A stretch of DNA of 64,000 nucleotides. It comes from Vicia villosa. Taxonomy: Eukaryota > Streptophyta > Magnoliopsida > Fabales > Fabaceae. Position numbers and translations under genes: made by a program. The number at the start of each line of letters is the position of its first letter. Position 1 is the first letter of the stretch. The notes under the pieces were generated by a model. That model saw nothing but the letters and a program-made list of their open reading frames with translations. It searched no databases and was not told the DNA's origin. Of the stretch, positions 44,625-56,619 are shown piece by piece. The stretch covers positions 22,633,915 through 22,697,914 of the forward strand of contig NC_081186.1 in the NCBI RefSeq assembly GCF_029867415.1. The letters are read 5' to 3'.

Positions 44625-47600
44625 ATGGACAACGCTAAAGAAGGAAAATTTATAAATCAACCACATACTTTAGATGGAACAAACTGTAGTTATTGGAAAT
44701 CCCGCATGATATCTTTCCATAAGTCCACAAATAGAAAAACTTGGAAAGCTTCCATTAAAGGAAGGACACCCCAAACGTAACAACTGAAGATGGCACAGAA
44801 TCCCTAAAGTCAGAGGTAGATTGGTCAAAAGATGAAAATGAATAAGCTCATGGAAAATATCGTGCTCTCAATTCCATTTACAATGGAGTTGGAAAAATAT
44901 TTTTAAACTCATTAATTCTTGTTTTAATGTCAAAGAACCTGGGGAGACCCCTCCAGACTGCACATGAAAGCACCTCAAAAGTTTACATGTCAAGACCACA
45001 ACTCATCATTATAAAATTTGGAAATTTAAGGATGAAAGAGTATAAAACTATTGTTGGTTTTAATTTTTGCCTCCATGACATAGCCAATAGTACATTTGCT
45101 CTTGGGGAAAAATGTCAGAAGAAAAGCTAGTTAGAAAATTTCTCAAATCTTTTTCAAATAGGTTTGATATGAACGTCACAAACATTGAAGAAGCATAAGA
45201 CATTAGCATTATCAAAGTGGATGAACTTATTTGACTACTAATCACTTTTGAAATGGCTATCAATAAGAAATCAGAGAATATAAACAAAGGTGTAGCATTC
45301 AAAGTTGACATTAAAAATTAGGATGAATAAATAGAAGAAGAGATAGATGATAACTTGTCTGAATCTTTTACACTTCTTGCAAAAATATTTGGTAAGGTTA
45401 TGAGAAGACTTGACAGAATAACTAAGAACAATGCCATAACTAATGTCGAAGACAACATACCATCCAAGTCTACAATTTACCATCATAACTAATGTCGAAG
45501 ACACAAGAAGGTGCAACATCTTACCACCTTCAGAGGTCTTAATTTACTACACATGGATCTCATGGGACCCATGCAAGTAGAAAGCATGGGTGGAAGAAGA
45601 TTTGTTTTTGTATGTGTTGATGATTTCTCAAGGTAAACTTGGGTTGATTTTCTTAAAAAAATCTAATACCTTTATCACATTTGAAAGACTAATCCTAACG
45701 ACTGTAGCGCGAGAAAGGGAAAGATATTGGTGAGATTATTTGAATCCAGAGTGACCATAGAAGGGAATTTAAGATTATTTTAACCCCCCATCACTCCTCA
45801 GTGAAATGGAGTTTTTGAATGTAAGAATAAAACTCTTCAAGAAATACCTAAAGTCATGCTTCATGCCAAGAATCTTCCTTATCAATTTTAGGCATAAGCC
45901 ACAAAATCAACATGTCACATTCAAAACCAAGTGACCATTTGACAAGGAACCTAACTTACTCACTAAGAATTATGGTAAGGAAAGGAAGAAAGCTAAGTGT
46001 TAAGTACTTTCAATTTTTTGGCAACAAGTTTTATACCCTTGTTGATCGAGAGCAAAGATGCAAGATGGGTTCTAAAAGTGATAATGGAATATTCTAGGAA
46101 TACTCCACTAAAAATAGAGCATACCTAGTGTACAATAATCACATAAATCCATGACGGGGTCTATCAATGTGGTTGTAAATGACTCACTACATGATGAAGT
46201 CAGTGAAGAAGAAGAAGTTAATAGTTATGAGCATAATGTCACACCAGATGTCCTTGACAAAGGTACTAACATCATTCTGACGCTTGAAGATGAAGACTCT
46301 GAAGATATAGAGGCCGATGTTCCAACAAACAAAGGACCATCCACAAGAATTCCGAAGTATCATCCTATAAAAAATTTGATTGGGAATATCAATGAAGGAG
46401 CCATCACCAGATCTAAAGAGTAATTGCCAAATTGTGTTTTATATATAAAATTGAACACAAGAATATCAAAGCAGCCTTAAAGAATGAATACTAGATAAAT
46501 GCTATCCAATAAGAGCTTGGCTATTTGATAGAAAAAAAGTTTGGGAGTTGGTACCCAAACCTAACTCTGCCAGCATTATTAGAACCATGTGGATCTACAA
46601 AAACAAGTCAAATTAAAATGGTAATGTGACAAAAAAAAGCTCGTCTAGTAGCTCAAGGGTACACTCAAATAGAAAGAGTAGATTTCGATGAAACCTTTGC
46701 TCCAGTTACTTGCTTGGAAGCTATAAGATTATTACTAGGAATATCATGCCTTCTGAAATTTAAGTTGTATCCAATGGATAATAAAATTTCGTTTCTAAAT
46801 GGATTTCTGAACTAAGAAGTGTATGTTGAACAATCCAAAGGTTTCATTGATCATAGTTCACCTGATCATGTCTACAAGCTTTAGAAGGAACTCTATAAAT
46901 TGAAGCAAGCTCAAAGAGCTTGGTATGAACGTCTCACTAAATTTATCACTAGCAATAGCTATGTAAGATGAGGAATTGAAAAACTACATTTGTCAAGAAA
47001 CAAGAAGGAAAACAAGATACCTCATATCTATGTGGATGATATTATGTTTTATGGGATGTTAAGAAAGATGGTAGAACATTTTATCTAACAACTGCAGTCA
47101 GAGCTTGAGATGAACTTGATAGGTGAACTTACCTACTTTATTGGTTTTCAAGTTAAAGAAATGAAAGAAGGCATATTTATGTCATATAGAAAGTACGCTA
47201 AGAACATTGTCAAGAAGTTTGCTCTTGAAAAGGCAAGGCATAAACACATTCCTACGACTAGTCATGTAAAAATCACTAAATATTATCAAAGAGTGACTGT
47301 GGATCAAAGTCACTAATAGAAGTATGATTAGAAGTATATTGTATCTCATTTCTAGTCGCCTTGACATCATCTTCTCTGTTGGTATGTGTTCTTTCTATCA
47401 AGTCAATCCTAAGGTGAGCCATATCTTATAAGTCAAAAGAATCATCAAATACATAAATGGAACTTGTGATTATGGAATCTTGCACTCATATGATACCAAC
47501 TCTATTCTAGTTGGATATTGTGATGATGATTGGGAAGGTAATGGTAAATATAGAAAAAGTACCTCACGTGGATGCTTCTTTTTAGTAAACAATCTTATTT

Positions 47601-47807
47601 CATGGTTCAACAAAAAACATAATTGTGTTTCCTTGTCCACTAGTGAAGTTGAATTCATTGTCGCTGGAAGCATTTATACTCAACTCTTATGGGTGAAGAA
47701 TATGTTGTAAGAGTACAATGTCACACAAGATGTTATGACATTATACTGTGATAACATGAGCGCCATTAACATTTCCAAAAATCTAGTTCAGCATATTCTG
47801 AAAATTC
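44625..47807 (+). pseudogene. Decayed SIRE/Maximus-like Copia gag-pol (Copia-D)
   Basis: Plus-strand fragments: gag start MDNAKEGKFINQPHTLDGTN (44625) and LRMKEYKTIVGFNF (about 45027); integrase FRGLNLLHMDLMGPMQ and RFVFVCVDDFSR (about 45525-45635); reverse transcriptase ARLVAQGYTQIERVDFDETFAPV (about 46640), YPMDNKISFLNGF, IYVDDIMFYG (about 47025) and ELTYFIGFQVKEM (47125); RNase H ILVGYCDDDWEG, STSRGCFF, STSEVEFIVAGS and LYCDNMSAINIS (47500-47785). The zinc knuckle and protease region is largely missing, and many stops are present. It is cut at 47807-47812 by Copia-E. Confidence 0.85.
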
Positions 47808-47812
47808 TGGTA

Positions 47813-49164
47813 TGACAGACTCAGGATGTCACACGTGATGTCAAGACATCTGATCTGACATTAAGAAAACAGACAAGGTAGGAATACATAACACAGTGCA
47901 GAAAATAAAGAACACAACAGAATTGTTCACCCAGTTCGGTTCAATCAATCTACTCTGGGGGCATACCAAGCCAGGGATGAAGTCCACTATTAGCAGTATC
48001 AATTTAGAGCTAAACTCCCAGTTTACAACTCCTCGCTTAATCACTACCCAATGACCCCTCTACCTAGGTTCTCCCTAGATATGGAATATCTCCATTCCAC
48101 TCCTAATCATAGCAATGATGTCTAGCAGTCAACAACTCATCCACTGTATCGACGGCCTAATTACCAACATTCTAAATACACAAGCAAACATAACTTGGAG
48201 TTACTTACAAGCTTTCTCCAAGAACAAACTGCACTCATTGCTTCACAGCTTCTGAGTGAGTAAAACAAACCTCTTACCTACAGGCTTCGAGGCACAAATC
48301 AGTGACCATCCCACAAACCGGGTGGTTCACTTACACGGCTAACCCTAAAAGCTACATCTTGTCAATACTCGGCTAGCTTCCAAACTAGGTTACAAAGCTT
48401 CCTATTTATAACCTATTCCCAACTGGACTTGGGCCTTCAATCACAGCCTTATTTGCTGTTACAAATCAGCAGAAAATTTCTGCTAAAAGAAAGGTCTTCA
48501 ATCATAAGTTTCCTAATTTATCTCCATAATTAGAAACTATATAATCTTCAATATTCTGACTTTATTCTCTTGACCTTTAAACTTGCGCCACTTAGGATTG
48601 CATAATATTCCATAAAATATTCTGCATCTGTTGAGTACTTACTGATTCTTTATATTCTAGCTCAGCATGCGCGTGACAGCTAAATATAACAGCAACTGCT
48701 GTCAAATACTGATGTCATGACATCGAGCATGACATCCTGAAAACATCTACAAACTGACATAACAAACTGTTGCTAAAATTTCTCCAAGATATTCTCCACA
48801 AATATCTCCATAAAATATGCTCCAAGTAACAACAATAAGTTGTTACACTTTTGCAACAGATGAATCCTATAAAATCTTTCAACATTTAATTTACTAAATG
48901 TTCTCCTTAGGTATAGCTCCACATAGGATTCAATGTTTTAGAAATATTATGTTTCTGTTATAACAGAATCCAAACTGTCAGCTCAAATATGATGTCACGA
49001 CATCTTCTTCGACATGTTGTTCCAGTGTTGAAACATCTCAACACAATATGTTTTTCCATTAAATAGAACTTCAACCTGCTTTCTCTTACACGTTATAATT
49101 CTATTTAACATATTGCTGCTAAATTAGTTTTACCAAACATAAAGCCAATTTGAAAACATCTACA
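47813..49164 (-). repeat. 3' LTR of Copia-E (SIRE-type)
   Basis: 1352 bp; plus strand TGACAGACTC to AACATCTACA, followed by a PPT (minus AAAGGGGGAAAT, 49165-49176). It is inserted in the RNase H of Copia-D right after TGGTA (47808-47812). GATGTCATGACATC-like direct and inverted repeats occur at 47825-47850, 48710-48740 and 48995-49010. Confidence 0.78.
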
Positions 49165-51725
49165 ATTTCCCCCTTTGGCTTATTTTGGCTGAAACTAATT
49201 TACATAACCTTTGTATTACAGAAGCATAAAAAATACAAGGGTTTAAACATTACAATTCAGTAGCAGCAATTTAGAAGTCTTCAGTAGTCACTGTTTATGA
49301 TATTTCAAACTTTACAAGTGACATTCTTCAGTCTTCTTTTATGATGTTGAAACATCATAGTAGGACATCTTTTTGGCAGGTCCAACTCCAATGTTCTCTC
49401 TCTCTTTTAAGGATCCCACAGATCACACAAAGTTTCTCCCCCTTAAAAGTTGCTCTTCAGAGATAACATAACATAACCACTTCTCCCCCTTTAGCCATAA
49501 TAAGACAAAGGCTTTGTTGAAGGAGAACTCACTATAGTATAGGAAACATAACATCACAGATATCATCTTCATAGAGAAGGAGAAAACTTAGTCTATGATG
49601 CACATGAGGAAGAAAAATACTAAATGCTCCCCCTCAAACTGAGAACTATGCTACGATACAAATTGACACAACATCCTCTTTTAGAGCATAAGAGGATACT
49701 TACTAACGGAAATTTAAACACTTGGATTATCCATTTACAGACATAGAGAACCAGACCTCTATATTGGATAATTTAGAACACAAGACAGTCAGTGTTCATG
49801 ACTTTAGAATGAAGGACTATCCATAGAGACAATAGACCTCTATAGAATGACTTAGAACACAAGAAACAAAATGTGTTCATGACTCGAAACAAGACTCTAA
49901 AATTGAAAAGAATATCTTTGCAAAACAACTGCAAAAAATGACCTCAGACTTAACAATATCTGAACACTACCCTTAAGCCCTATGATTGTCACAATTTTAC
50001 AACCATAACCTAGACTCTAGACTTTCCTCATATCTGAAAGAAGCACATGAGAGACTCAAACAAGACTCAAACAAAACGGAAAAGACTCTATAAACCTGAG
50101 CAATTGAAACAACATACCCGGACTTTAACAAATGTCTTAATCAAGAGATGTTATTTGAAAGAGAACTGCATCAGGTAGACTTGTGCAATGGTTGGAACAT
50201 GCACTATATCAGAACAAGTGATATACACCATCAGTACATGTTTTTAGATGATACTCCAAAGAATGATCCTTGCTGGTTTGCAAGGAAAAAACATGTCTTG
50301 AGTTATGTTCTGACATCTTGTATGACATTGTTCTTCTGGATTAGAGATTAGTCTTTGAGAGATTTTCCATTTGATTAGAAGCAGAATGACATTGTCCTTG
50401 CTGATCTTCATACTCTCTTACTCCCACTGAGATATATAAATTTAGGACATCTTTGATGTTTGTCCTTGAAGCACCCTTCATTTGGAATTTGTCACAGTCT
50501 CCACATTTAGAATCTTCAGTTTGCTTGCTACATAAGATTCAGATTGCCACACTCTGCAACTTAAAGTAGAAGAAACTATAATTGTATAACCATAAATTAA
50601 TCTTCAGCAGATAATTCTGAACCTTATCTTTCTAATGTCTTCAACAGTAGTGATGATGTATTTTCATGTAGAGCTTTTTCTTCATCACATACTTCTTCTC
50701 TTCATATAGTTATTGCAAATATTCAGCTCCCATCAAGATATTTAACAGTATCAGTATGCTTCACCAGATACCATTGCCAAACTTCCTAAACTTGTGAAGA
50801 TAACAGTGAACATTAACATTTAGTTCACACTAGTCCTTGAATTCTTCATACAAATACTCAGCTCCCGACAGAGTATAAGAATCTTGCATTCAGGCTGCAC
50901 ATCTAATAAGTACTAAGTCTCCCGTCAAAGTACTTACCAGTTATTCAGTTAGAATTTACTACTCACACTAGATTATTCTGAATGATTACTTCTTCACACT
51001 TATATATTTTCCTCTTGGCAAAAACAAAAAAACTGAAGACCTTGAGATGATGTTGTAACATATGATATGACATCATCCTTCATGGTTCTTGGTTAACATC
51101 TCTAACATCTAATTCATAACACTTGGGGTGGAAACAATAGAGTGTAATTATCAGCAACATCCAGACATATCAAGGAATATAATAGCCAACATCTCAATAG
51201 GCTTTTCTTTAGACTGTCATTCTGGTTTTGAGATGATGGATGCCATGGTCTGTACCTATAGAGGAGATTCCCTCATTTAGGTTTCTGGAACAGACTTAGT
51301 TATAGCATAACACTAAATAATACTACCCTTTATGGATAACAACTAGGGAAGTCAACATTCGTGACCATATTTCACTGTAGTTGAGACACAATATTCAGCT
51401 CCAACAACTGCTCCATGGTTATGAATGAAAATCTATATATCTGGTTCCTTTGATCAGAAGAAAATTCCAGATACAAGCTCATCTTTGATTTAGACATAAA
51501 GGATAAAAAAGAATACCTTCACGAGTCTTCTTTAGCACCGAGCTTTTACTTCTAACCTCCCTCAGAATATGATTTGGAGTAGAAGCACGTGTTGATCGTG
51601 TCCTAATCAACTTATAATCAGATGTCTCCTCTTCCAGACCAGGAGTAGGTTCCAAACCAATGTTCTCACACAACACTAGCTTAGCACCAGAACATTTGTT
51701 CTTCAGCTAGTAGCTGCATACCAGT
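49165..51725 (-). pseudogene. Copia-E 3' internal region, degraded
   Basis: Sequence upstream (in sense) of the PPT, with CTCCCCCT blocks at 49435, 49482 and 49625 like those of the SIRE element at 5621-6503. A short minus-strand frame at 51479-51676 (RTRSTRASTPNHILREVRSKSS) is basic and could be part of the env-like ORF, but similarity is weak. Pol and the 5' LTR are not present; the region stops at an Ogre-like LTR end at 51726. Confidence 0.45.
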
Positions 51726-53543
51726 TGTGGTGTCGTTTTTTTTACCTCCTTGTTTCACTTGGGAGGACGGTACGCTAGACCCTTCACGCAAAATTTGGAA
51801 GGAGAAAGGCGCCCTTGTGGGATGAATTTTATTTCAGTTATTCCTACGATAACACACAAACTTTTTAATTATCCTACAAGGAGGAAGGGGAAAAAGATCT
51901 CAAATTAACCCTAGGAGTTTGCTAAGTGTGGGGATTCACCTAGACTAGAAATTCGGGAGTCCGGGAGGTCGGTTATACATAGGGAAGGTTTTAAGCACCC
52001 TACATATCCGTAGTACTCTACGGGAACCTTCTCTGTGTCTATGTGTTTGTGTTTGCTAATTGATTGGGAGAATTTCTCCTTTGTGTTTGGAGAGGGAATT
52101 GAATTTAATTGAAATGAAAGACAGATGGACTGGCTGTTTTTGGTTTTTGATTAGCTCGCTGAGATTCCTTGTGAATCTCATGCCTACATATCCCTAATGG
52201 AAGTCAGAGCTTTTTGTAGTTAGGGGAACTAATTAGGGAAATGAATTGATTTTTTTTGGTGCCTTGCTTGAAGCTCAAGGTTGAAGCTTTGAATTAAATC
52301 TCTGTTTATAGGAAAGAGACATGAAGTCATCTTTACAGAGAGGTATTTCTACTATTCCACCACAAACATTTAAAGTGACAAAAAAGCTGAGTTTGTTTCA
52401 TTAAGAGAGGGACCTTACTTGGTTGTGTACAAGTATACCAGTCGCGTGTCTCTTGAATGAAAGAAATATTCTCGACCAAATTAGGGAAAGTTGTACAAGT
52501 ATGGGGATGTGCCAGAGCATGCCTTTCAGAGTCCTAAATGGGAGAATGTTTGAAATTGAAATGTTTGTTTGTTTGAATGTAGTGAAATAGGAGAAATATC
52601 TCTCTATAGAGATAAGTCATGTCTATCTACTGTATAAAAGATTTGATTTTAACTAGCTTGTATGAGGCCCAAGCTTGAGGCTTAAAAGGTTTTTATTGAC
52701 TCTGGGAGATGACTCCACTGGGAATTTGACTTTGACTGAGGAAATTTGTGTTCTATATGAAGCCTAGAATTGAGGCTGACTCTAGTTAGAGAGTATTTAT
52801 TTTGTTTGATTGAAAGGTTTATTTTAGTGTTCTGTACAAAGCCCAGAATTATGGCTGACTCTACCTAGGGAGACTCTATTTTCTGCCTTGTATGAAGCCC
52901 AAGGTTGTGGCTGACTGTTGATGAAACAGACTATGGATGAATCTATTTTATGCCTTGTACAAAGCCCAAGGTTGTGGCTAACTCTCTAGGGAAAGGACTA
53001 AAATGGTATTAATCTTTTGACATGGAAGAGGATGTTTATCTGCCTTATACAAAGCCTAAGGTTGTGGCTGACTTAGTGGGGAAAAGATCCTAAAGGTTAG
53101 GAATCTTTTGACACATGGAAATGATGTTTATCTGCCTTGTACAAAGCCCAAGGTTGTGGCTGACTGATGGGGAAGGACTCACTGTGGAGACTCTATTATC
53201 TGCCTTGTACAAATCCCAAGGTTGTGGCTGACTCGGGATAGGGGAATACCTATGAGTAGGGTTTTTGACTCTAAGGGGAGTATCTGGCTTGTACAAAGCC
53301 CAAGGTTGTGTCTGACTCTTAATGGGGAAAAGATATACCAATATGGGATCTTTTGACTCAAAGGAGGATATCTGCCTTGTACAAAGCCCAAGGTTGAGGC
53401 TGACTCTACTGAGGATTACTCTGTTTCTTAGAGACTAAAGGTTGGACCTTCTGGGGGACTGTGCTCTTATTAAGCAGGAATTGATGAATGAAAGACCCAA
53501 GTTTGAAAGTTGACCTTACTGGGGAATTTGTTTGAGTGATTGA
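51726..53543 (-). repeat. Ogre/Tat-like LTR remnant, minus sense
   Basis: Read in minus sense, about 51960-52030 gives GGGTGCTTAAAACCTTCCC, then ATGTATAACCGACCTCCCGG. This parallels GGGTGCTAACACCTTCCC and TGTATAACCTACCCCC in the plus-sense Ogre LTR at 60813-60850. Its sense end (GACACCACA, then ACTGG) corresponds to TCCACAGAACTGG at the Ogre LTR/PBS junction, so only five bases of the PBS survive. The outer side is cut by the Athila LTR at 53544. It carries the tandem array below. Confidence 0.6.
52677..53406. repeat. Irregular array of ~35-bp repeats in the Ogre-like LTR
   Basis: Ten units of consensus TTGTACAAAGCCCAAGGTTG plus TGGCTGACT, at about 52677, 52751, 52829, 52881, 52951, 53041, 53133, 53200, 53283 and 53371. 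Spacer lengths are variable (about 50-90 bp per period), and the spacers often share GGGGAAAAGATCTTTTGAC-like sequence. The last seven units are closest to consensus. Open frames across it (LGLCTRQI repeats) are a by-product. Confidence 0.85.
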
Positions 53544-53800
53544 TGTTAGGAGTGAATTAATGGTATTTTCCTGTGTTAAATTAACTACCTTTTGAGCTAA
53601 AAGTGAATATATCTTGTGATTTTTACGGATTTTATAGTTAGAAGTGAACTTTCGAGGTTCAATGTTAATTGTAGAATGACTTGCATCACTTTGGGTGTTA
53701 TTTGTGCAGATATTGAAGTTAAGAAGCAAAGACGAAGGAACACGCAAGCGTAGAAGCTCTGAAGAAGAGAAATCACAAAGAATTGGGTTAAAGCAAGTGG

Positions 53801-53880
53801 CGAGCCGCGCCAATCAGAGACGAGACGCGCGAAACCTTCTGTCTTGGGTTCGTGCCGCGCCAGCCCGTGTCGCGCCGCGG
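53801..53880 (+). repeat. CpG-rich paired-motif array in Athila LTR
   Basis: Four related 10-mers, CGAGCCGCGC (53801), CGAGACGCGC (53821), CGTGCCGCGC (53851) and CGCGCCGCGG (53871): spacings exactly 20, 30 and 20 bp. It lies 10-100 bp upstream of the TATA boxes. In the sense strand it has the same GCGCCGCG core as the array of Tekay element 2. Confidence 0.82.
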
Positions 53881-53903
53881 TGATTGCGTTATAAATAAAA
53901 AAG

Positions 53904-53914
53904 CTATAAATACA
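53904..53914 (+). promoter_or_regulatory. TATA box of the Athila LTR
   Basis: CTATAAATACA, with a second TTATAAATAA 15 bp upstream; plausible promoter of the element. Confidence 0.6.
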
Positions 53915-54727
53915 AGCCCTAATCCTCATAAACCAGAATTTTGGAAGAGAGACTTTTTGTGAGCGAAATTCAGAGAGCAATCCTAATCCAGAACAGCAAA
54001 CAACATCCGACGGAGAATTCAACATCAATTGAAGACATTCCCTTGATGAAGATGAATCCATACATGAAACCTTGTTTGTTCTTCATGTCTATGGAGAGCT
54101 AAATCCTTCTTGTTGAGTTTAAGGTAGTAGTTAACTTATGAATATACAATACCATTGATTAATTCTTATGAACAATTGTTTGAAATTATTATCAATAAGA
54201 AACCTTGTTTTTATCTTAAATCATCGTGGAGTCTTTGATCGAAAGAAAGGATTCTAACTTTTGCCCTAGGTTACTATATTGATTCAATCTCAATTTGCAG
54301 AGATGGAATTGTGATTGGGTTTTCATAATTATCGTTCTTTATTACTATTATCGATATTGATATTTGGAGAGATCGAATCTCATATCGGTAAAAGTTTATC
54401 TAATTTGATTTGTAGACATGGAATCATATTTGAGGATAAGTGAAGATAATAATTCAAATGATTGTTCGAATAAGGTTTAATTAATAAATTGTATAGGAAT
54501 AGGTTGATGAACCCTAGAACTCAACATATTCGTTTACCATTGTTAATCATCTTTAAGCTTTTATCACTCAATTATTATTCTGTTATATGCAATTTGAGAA
54601 TAAACAAACAAACTCAACTAGTTTTCTCACTCAAAATAAACAACTATAGAACGGCAGTAATATTAAACCAATCTCTGTGGATACGATATATACCGAAAAT
54701 ATTTACCCACAAATACTTTCAACAAAT

Positions 54728-54745
54728 TGGCGCCGTTGCCGGGGA
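54728..54745 (+). other. Athila primer binding site (tRNA-Asp type)
   Basis: TGGCGCCGTTGCCGGGGA, the primer site typical of Athila elements, three bases after the LTR end. Confidence 0.92.
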
Positions 54746-55047
54746 TTGGTGTCAATATTGCACGCATTGCAATAGTTTTTTATTTTTAGTTATTTCCTTA
54801 TTTTTAGTTATATTATTTTTAGTTATTTACTTATTTTTAGATTTTTTGTTTAGTTACTTATTTTTAGATTTTTTGTTTAGTTACTTAATTTTAGATTTTT
54901 AGTTTAGTTCCTTTATTTTATATTTTTAGTTAGTTACTTTATTTTATATTTTGTTATTGCAATAGTCTTTTTATTATTATTATTATTATAATTTTTTATC
55001 TTGTTATTTCACTCGTTTGCTAGTTTTGTAGAGGTTTGTTTATCGGA
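54746..55047 (+). repeat. Athila leader with T-rich minisatellite
   Basis: Imperfect tandem repeats of TTATTTTTAG and TTTTTTGTTTAGTTAC between about 54778 and 54950, bounded on both sides by ATTGCAATAGT. Non-coding leader before the gag ATG. Confidence 0.75.
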
Positions 55048-56619
55048 ATGTTTGACCCAAATATAAATGTTGCGATTCATGCTCAAAACGAGATCCTATT
55101 TCAACAAATGGAGTATCTCCTTCAAAGTGTGTCACAGTTCACACCTCAAGTTAATGAGTTTCATGATATCGGATGGTGCACACCGGAAGATGCGATGGAG
55201 TATCATATGGCTAACCATGAATATCAACAACAAGGGTTTTCACACTATAATCAAGGTTATCAAAGAGGACCCTCTGAGTTAGAGGAAACCATGAATCAAT
55301 TCATGCAATTCTCTTTATCCATTCAACAAAACTGGAAAATGCAAGATGTTCAACTTACCAAATTCTTCACCGAGCAAAACGTAAGGCAAGTCTCAACTTT
55401 TCAAAACCCTATGACTTGTGTAGAAACTTGCAATGCTACTTCAATAAAGAGTGCAAAAGTGCTTGATGAGGAAGTTGAAAACAATGATGTTGAAAAGGAA
55501 GAGGATAATCGTGCAGCGGAAGATGAGGAAGATGAAATTGTTGTAACTGAGGTGAATAAAGAAGTGAAAAAAAAAGATCAATCCAAAAGGAAGAAAGCAT
55601 GTGACAAGATGGCAAGCAAGGTGATACCGAGTCAACACCTCCCATACCCACATGCACCATCAAAGAAAGATAATGCTAGGCAACATGCAAGGTTTATGGA
55701 CATCTTTAAACAACTTCATATAAATATTCCATTTGCCGAAGCGTTGGAGCAAATGCCCAAGTATGCTAAATTCATGAAGAAGATAATCACAAAGAAAAAG
55801 AAGTACACGGATGAGGAGACCGTGTTGCTTGATGCCCAGTGTAGTGCCATAATCCAAAGAACTACTCCAAGAAAGGAATCCGATCCGGGACGAGTCACTT
55901 TGCCATTAAACATTGGAGGTAACTTCACTGGTGACGGGTTGATTGATCTGGGATCTAGCATCAACTTAATCCCTTTATCCATTGTCAAGAAATTAGGGAA
56001 TATTGTGACGAAGCCGACTAGGATGACATTGCAATTAGTCGACAAGTCTATCACCTCACCATATGGAGTGGTTCAAGATTTACTAGTAAAAGTAGACAAA
56101 TTCTTTTTCCCGGTGGATTTTGTAGTAGTTGACATGGAAGAAGATCATGAGGTACCCTTAATTCTTGGAAGACCATTCATGAAAACCGCACGAATGATGA
56201 TTGATATGGATGCGGGGATCATGAAAGTAAGGGTGGAAGATGAAGAGGTAAAGTTTAATCTTTTCGAAGCCAAGAAGCGTCCTAAGAACAAGAAGGATAG
56301 TTTCCAAATCGATGCCACCGAAGAAGAACTCAAAGATGCTGAAAATCAAGTTCAAAAAGACAAAATGAAAGCATCTCATGATACAAACATCAGCCACAAA
56401 GAAATTCAAGTTGGAAAAAGGGTGCTCTTGTGCAAATCAGGACTCAAGTTATTTCCGACTAAAGGGAAGTCAAAATGGTTGGGACCATTTATGGTAAAAG
56501 AGGTATGCAATTATGGAGCCATTGTGGTAGATAATCATAAGTCAAATGAGAGTTGGACCGTTAATGGAAAACGGTTGAAAGATTACTTGGAGCAACATGC
56601 ACCATTTTTAGTTCCTTGA
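55048..56619 (+). CDS. Athila gag-protease fused in frame to integrase C-terminal domain
   Basis: Open frame of 523 codons from the ATG at 55048 (MFDPNINVAIHAQNE). Residues 1-270: C-terminal part of an Athila-type gag, with a Glu-rich acidic segment (about 140-170), a Lys-rich segment, and the FMDIFKQLHINIPFAEALEQMP block. About 285-385: aspartic protease with DLGSSINLIP (Asp at 300; DLG is usual in Athila) and ILGRPF (about 372). After an acidic linker, about 439-515 is the integrase C-terminal domain (VGKRVLLCKSGLKLFPTKGKSKW, GPFMVKEV, VNGKRLKDYLE). Reverse transcriptase, RNase H and the integrase catalytic core are cleanly absent, with no frameshift or stop. It is either one internal deletion that by chance kept frame or a selected non-autonomous form. 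Downstream is the Athila-type GCGCTTGTTGGGAGGCAACC. Confidence 0.85.
   Translation: MFDPNINVAIHAQNEILFQQMEYLLQSVSQFTPQVNEFHDIGWCTPEDAMEYHMANHEYQQQGFSHYNQGYQRGPSELEETMNQFMQFSLSIQQNWKMQDVQLTKFFTEQNVRQVSTFQNPMTCVETCNATSIKSAKVLDEEVENNDVEKEEDNRAAEDEEDEIVVTEVNKEVKKKDQSKRKKACDKMASKVIPSQHLPYPHAPSKKDNARQHARFMDIFKQLHINIPFAEALEQMPKYAKFMKKIITKKKKYTDEETVLLDAQCSAIIQRTTPRKESDPGRVTLPLNIGGNFTGDGLIDLGSSINLIPLSIVKKLGNIVTKPTRMTLQLVDKSITSPYGVVQDLLVKVDKFFFPVDFVVVDMEEDHEVPLILGRPFMKTARMMIDMDAGIMKVRVEDEEVKFNLFEAKKRPKNKKDSFQIDATEEELKDAENQVQKDKMKASHDTNISHKEIQVGKRVLLCKSGLKLFPTKGKSKWLGPFMVKEVCNYGAIVVDNHKSNESWTVNGKRLKDYLEQHAPFLVP

Larger units (their letters stand above)
53544..54724 (+). repeat. 5' LTR of an Athila-type Gypsy element
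   Basis: 1181 bp from TGTTAGGAGT to CTTTCAACA, with inverted ends TGTT/AACA, directly followed by an Athila-type PBS. It contains the CpG-rich motif array at 53801-53880 and TATA boxes just downstream of it (TTATAAATAA at 53889, CTATAAATAC at 53904). Confidence 0.82.

Noticed and set aside
53090..53391. Minus-strand frames with LGLCTRQI-type peptide repeats
   Set aside because: By-product of the ~35-bp DNA repeat; the frame breaks between units and nothing supports translation.
52677..53406. Possible CRISPR array (repeats with spacers)
   Set aside because: Repeats are diverged, spacers are related to each other and of unequal length, and the context is a plant LTR.
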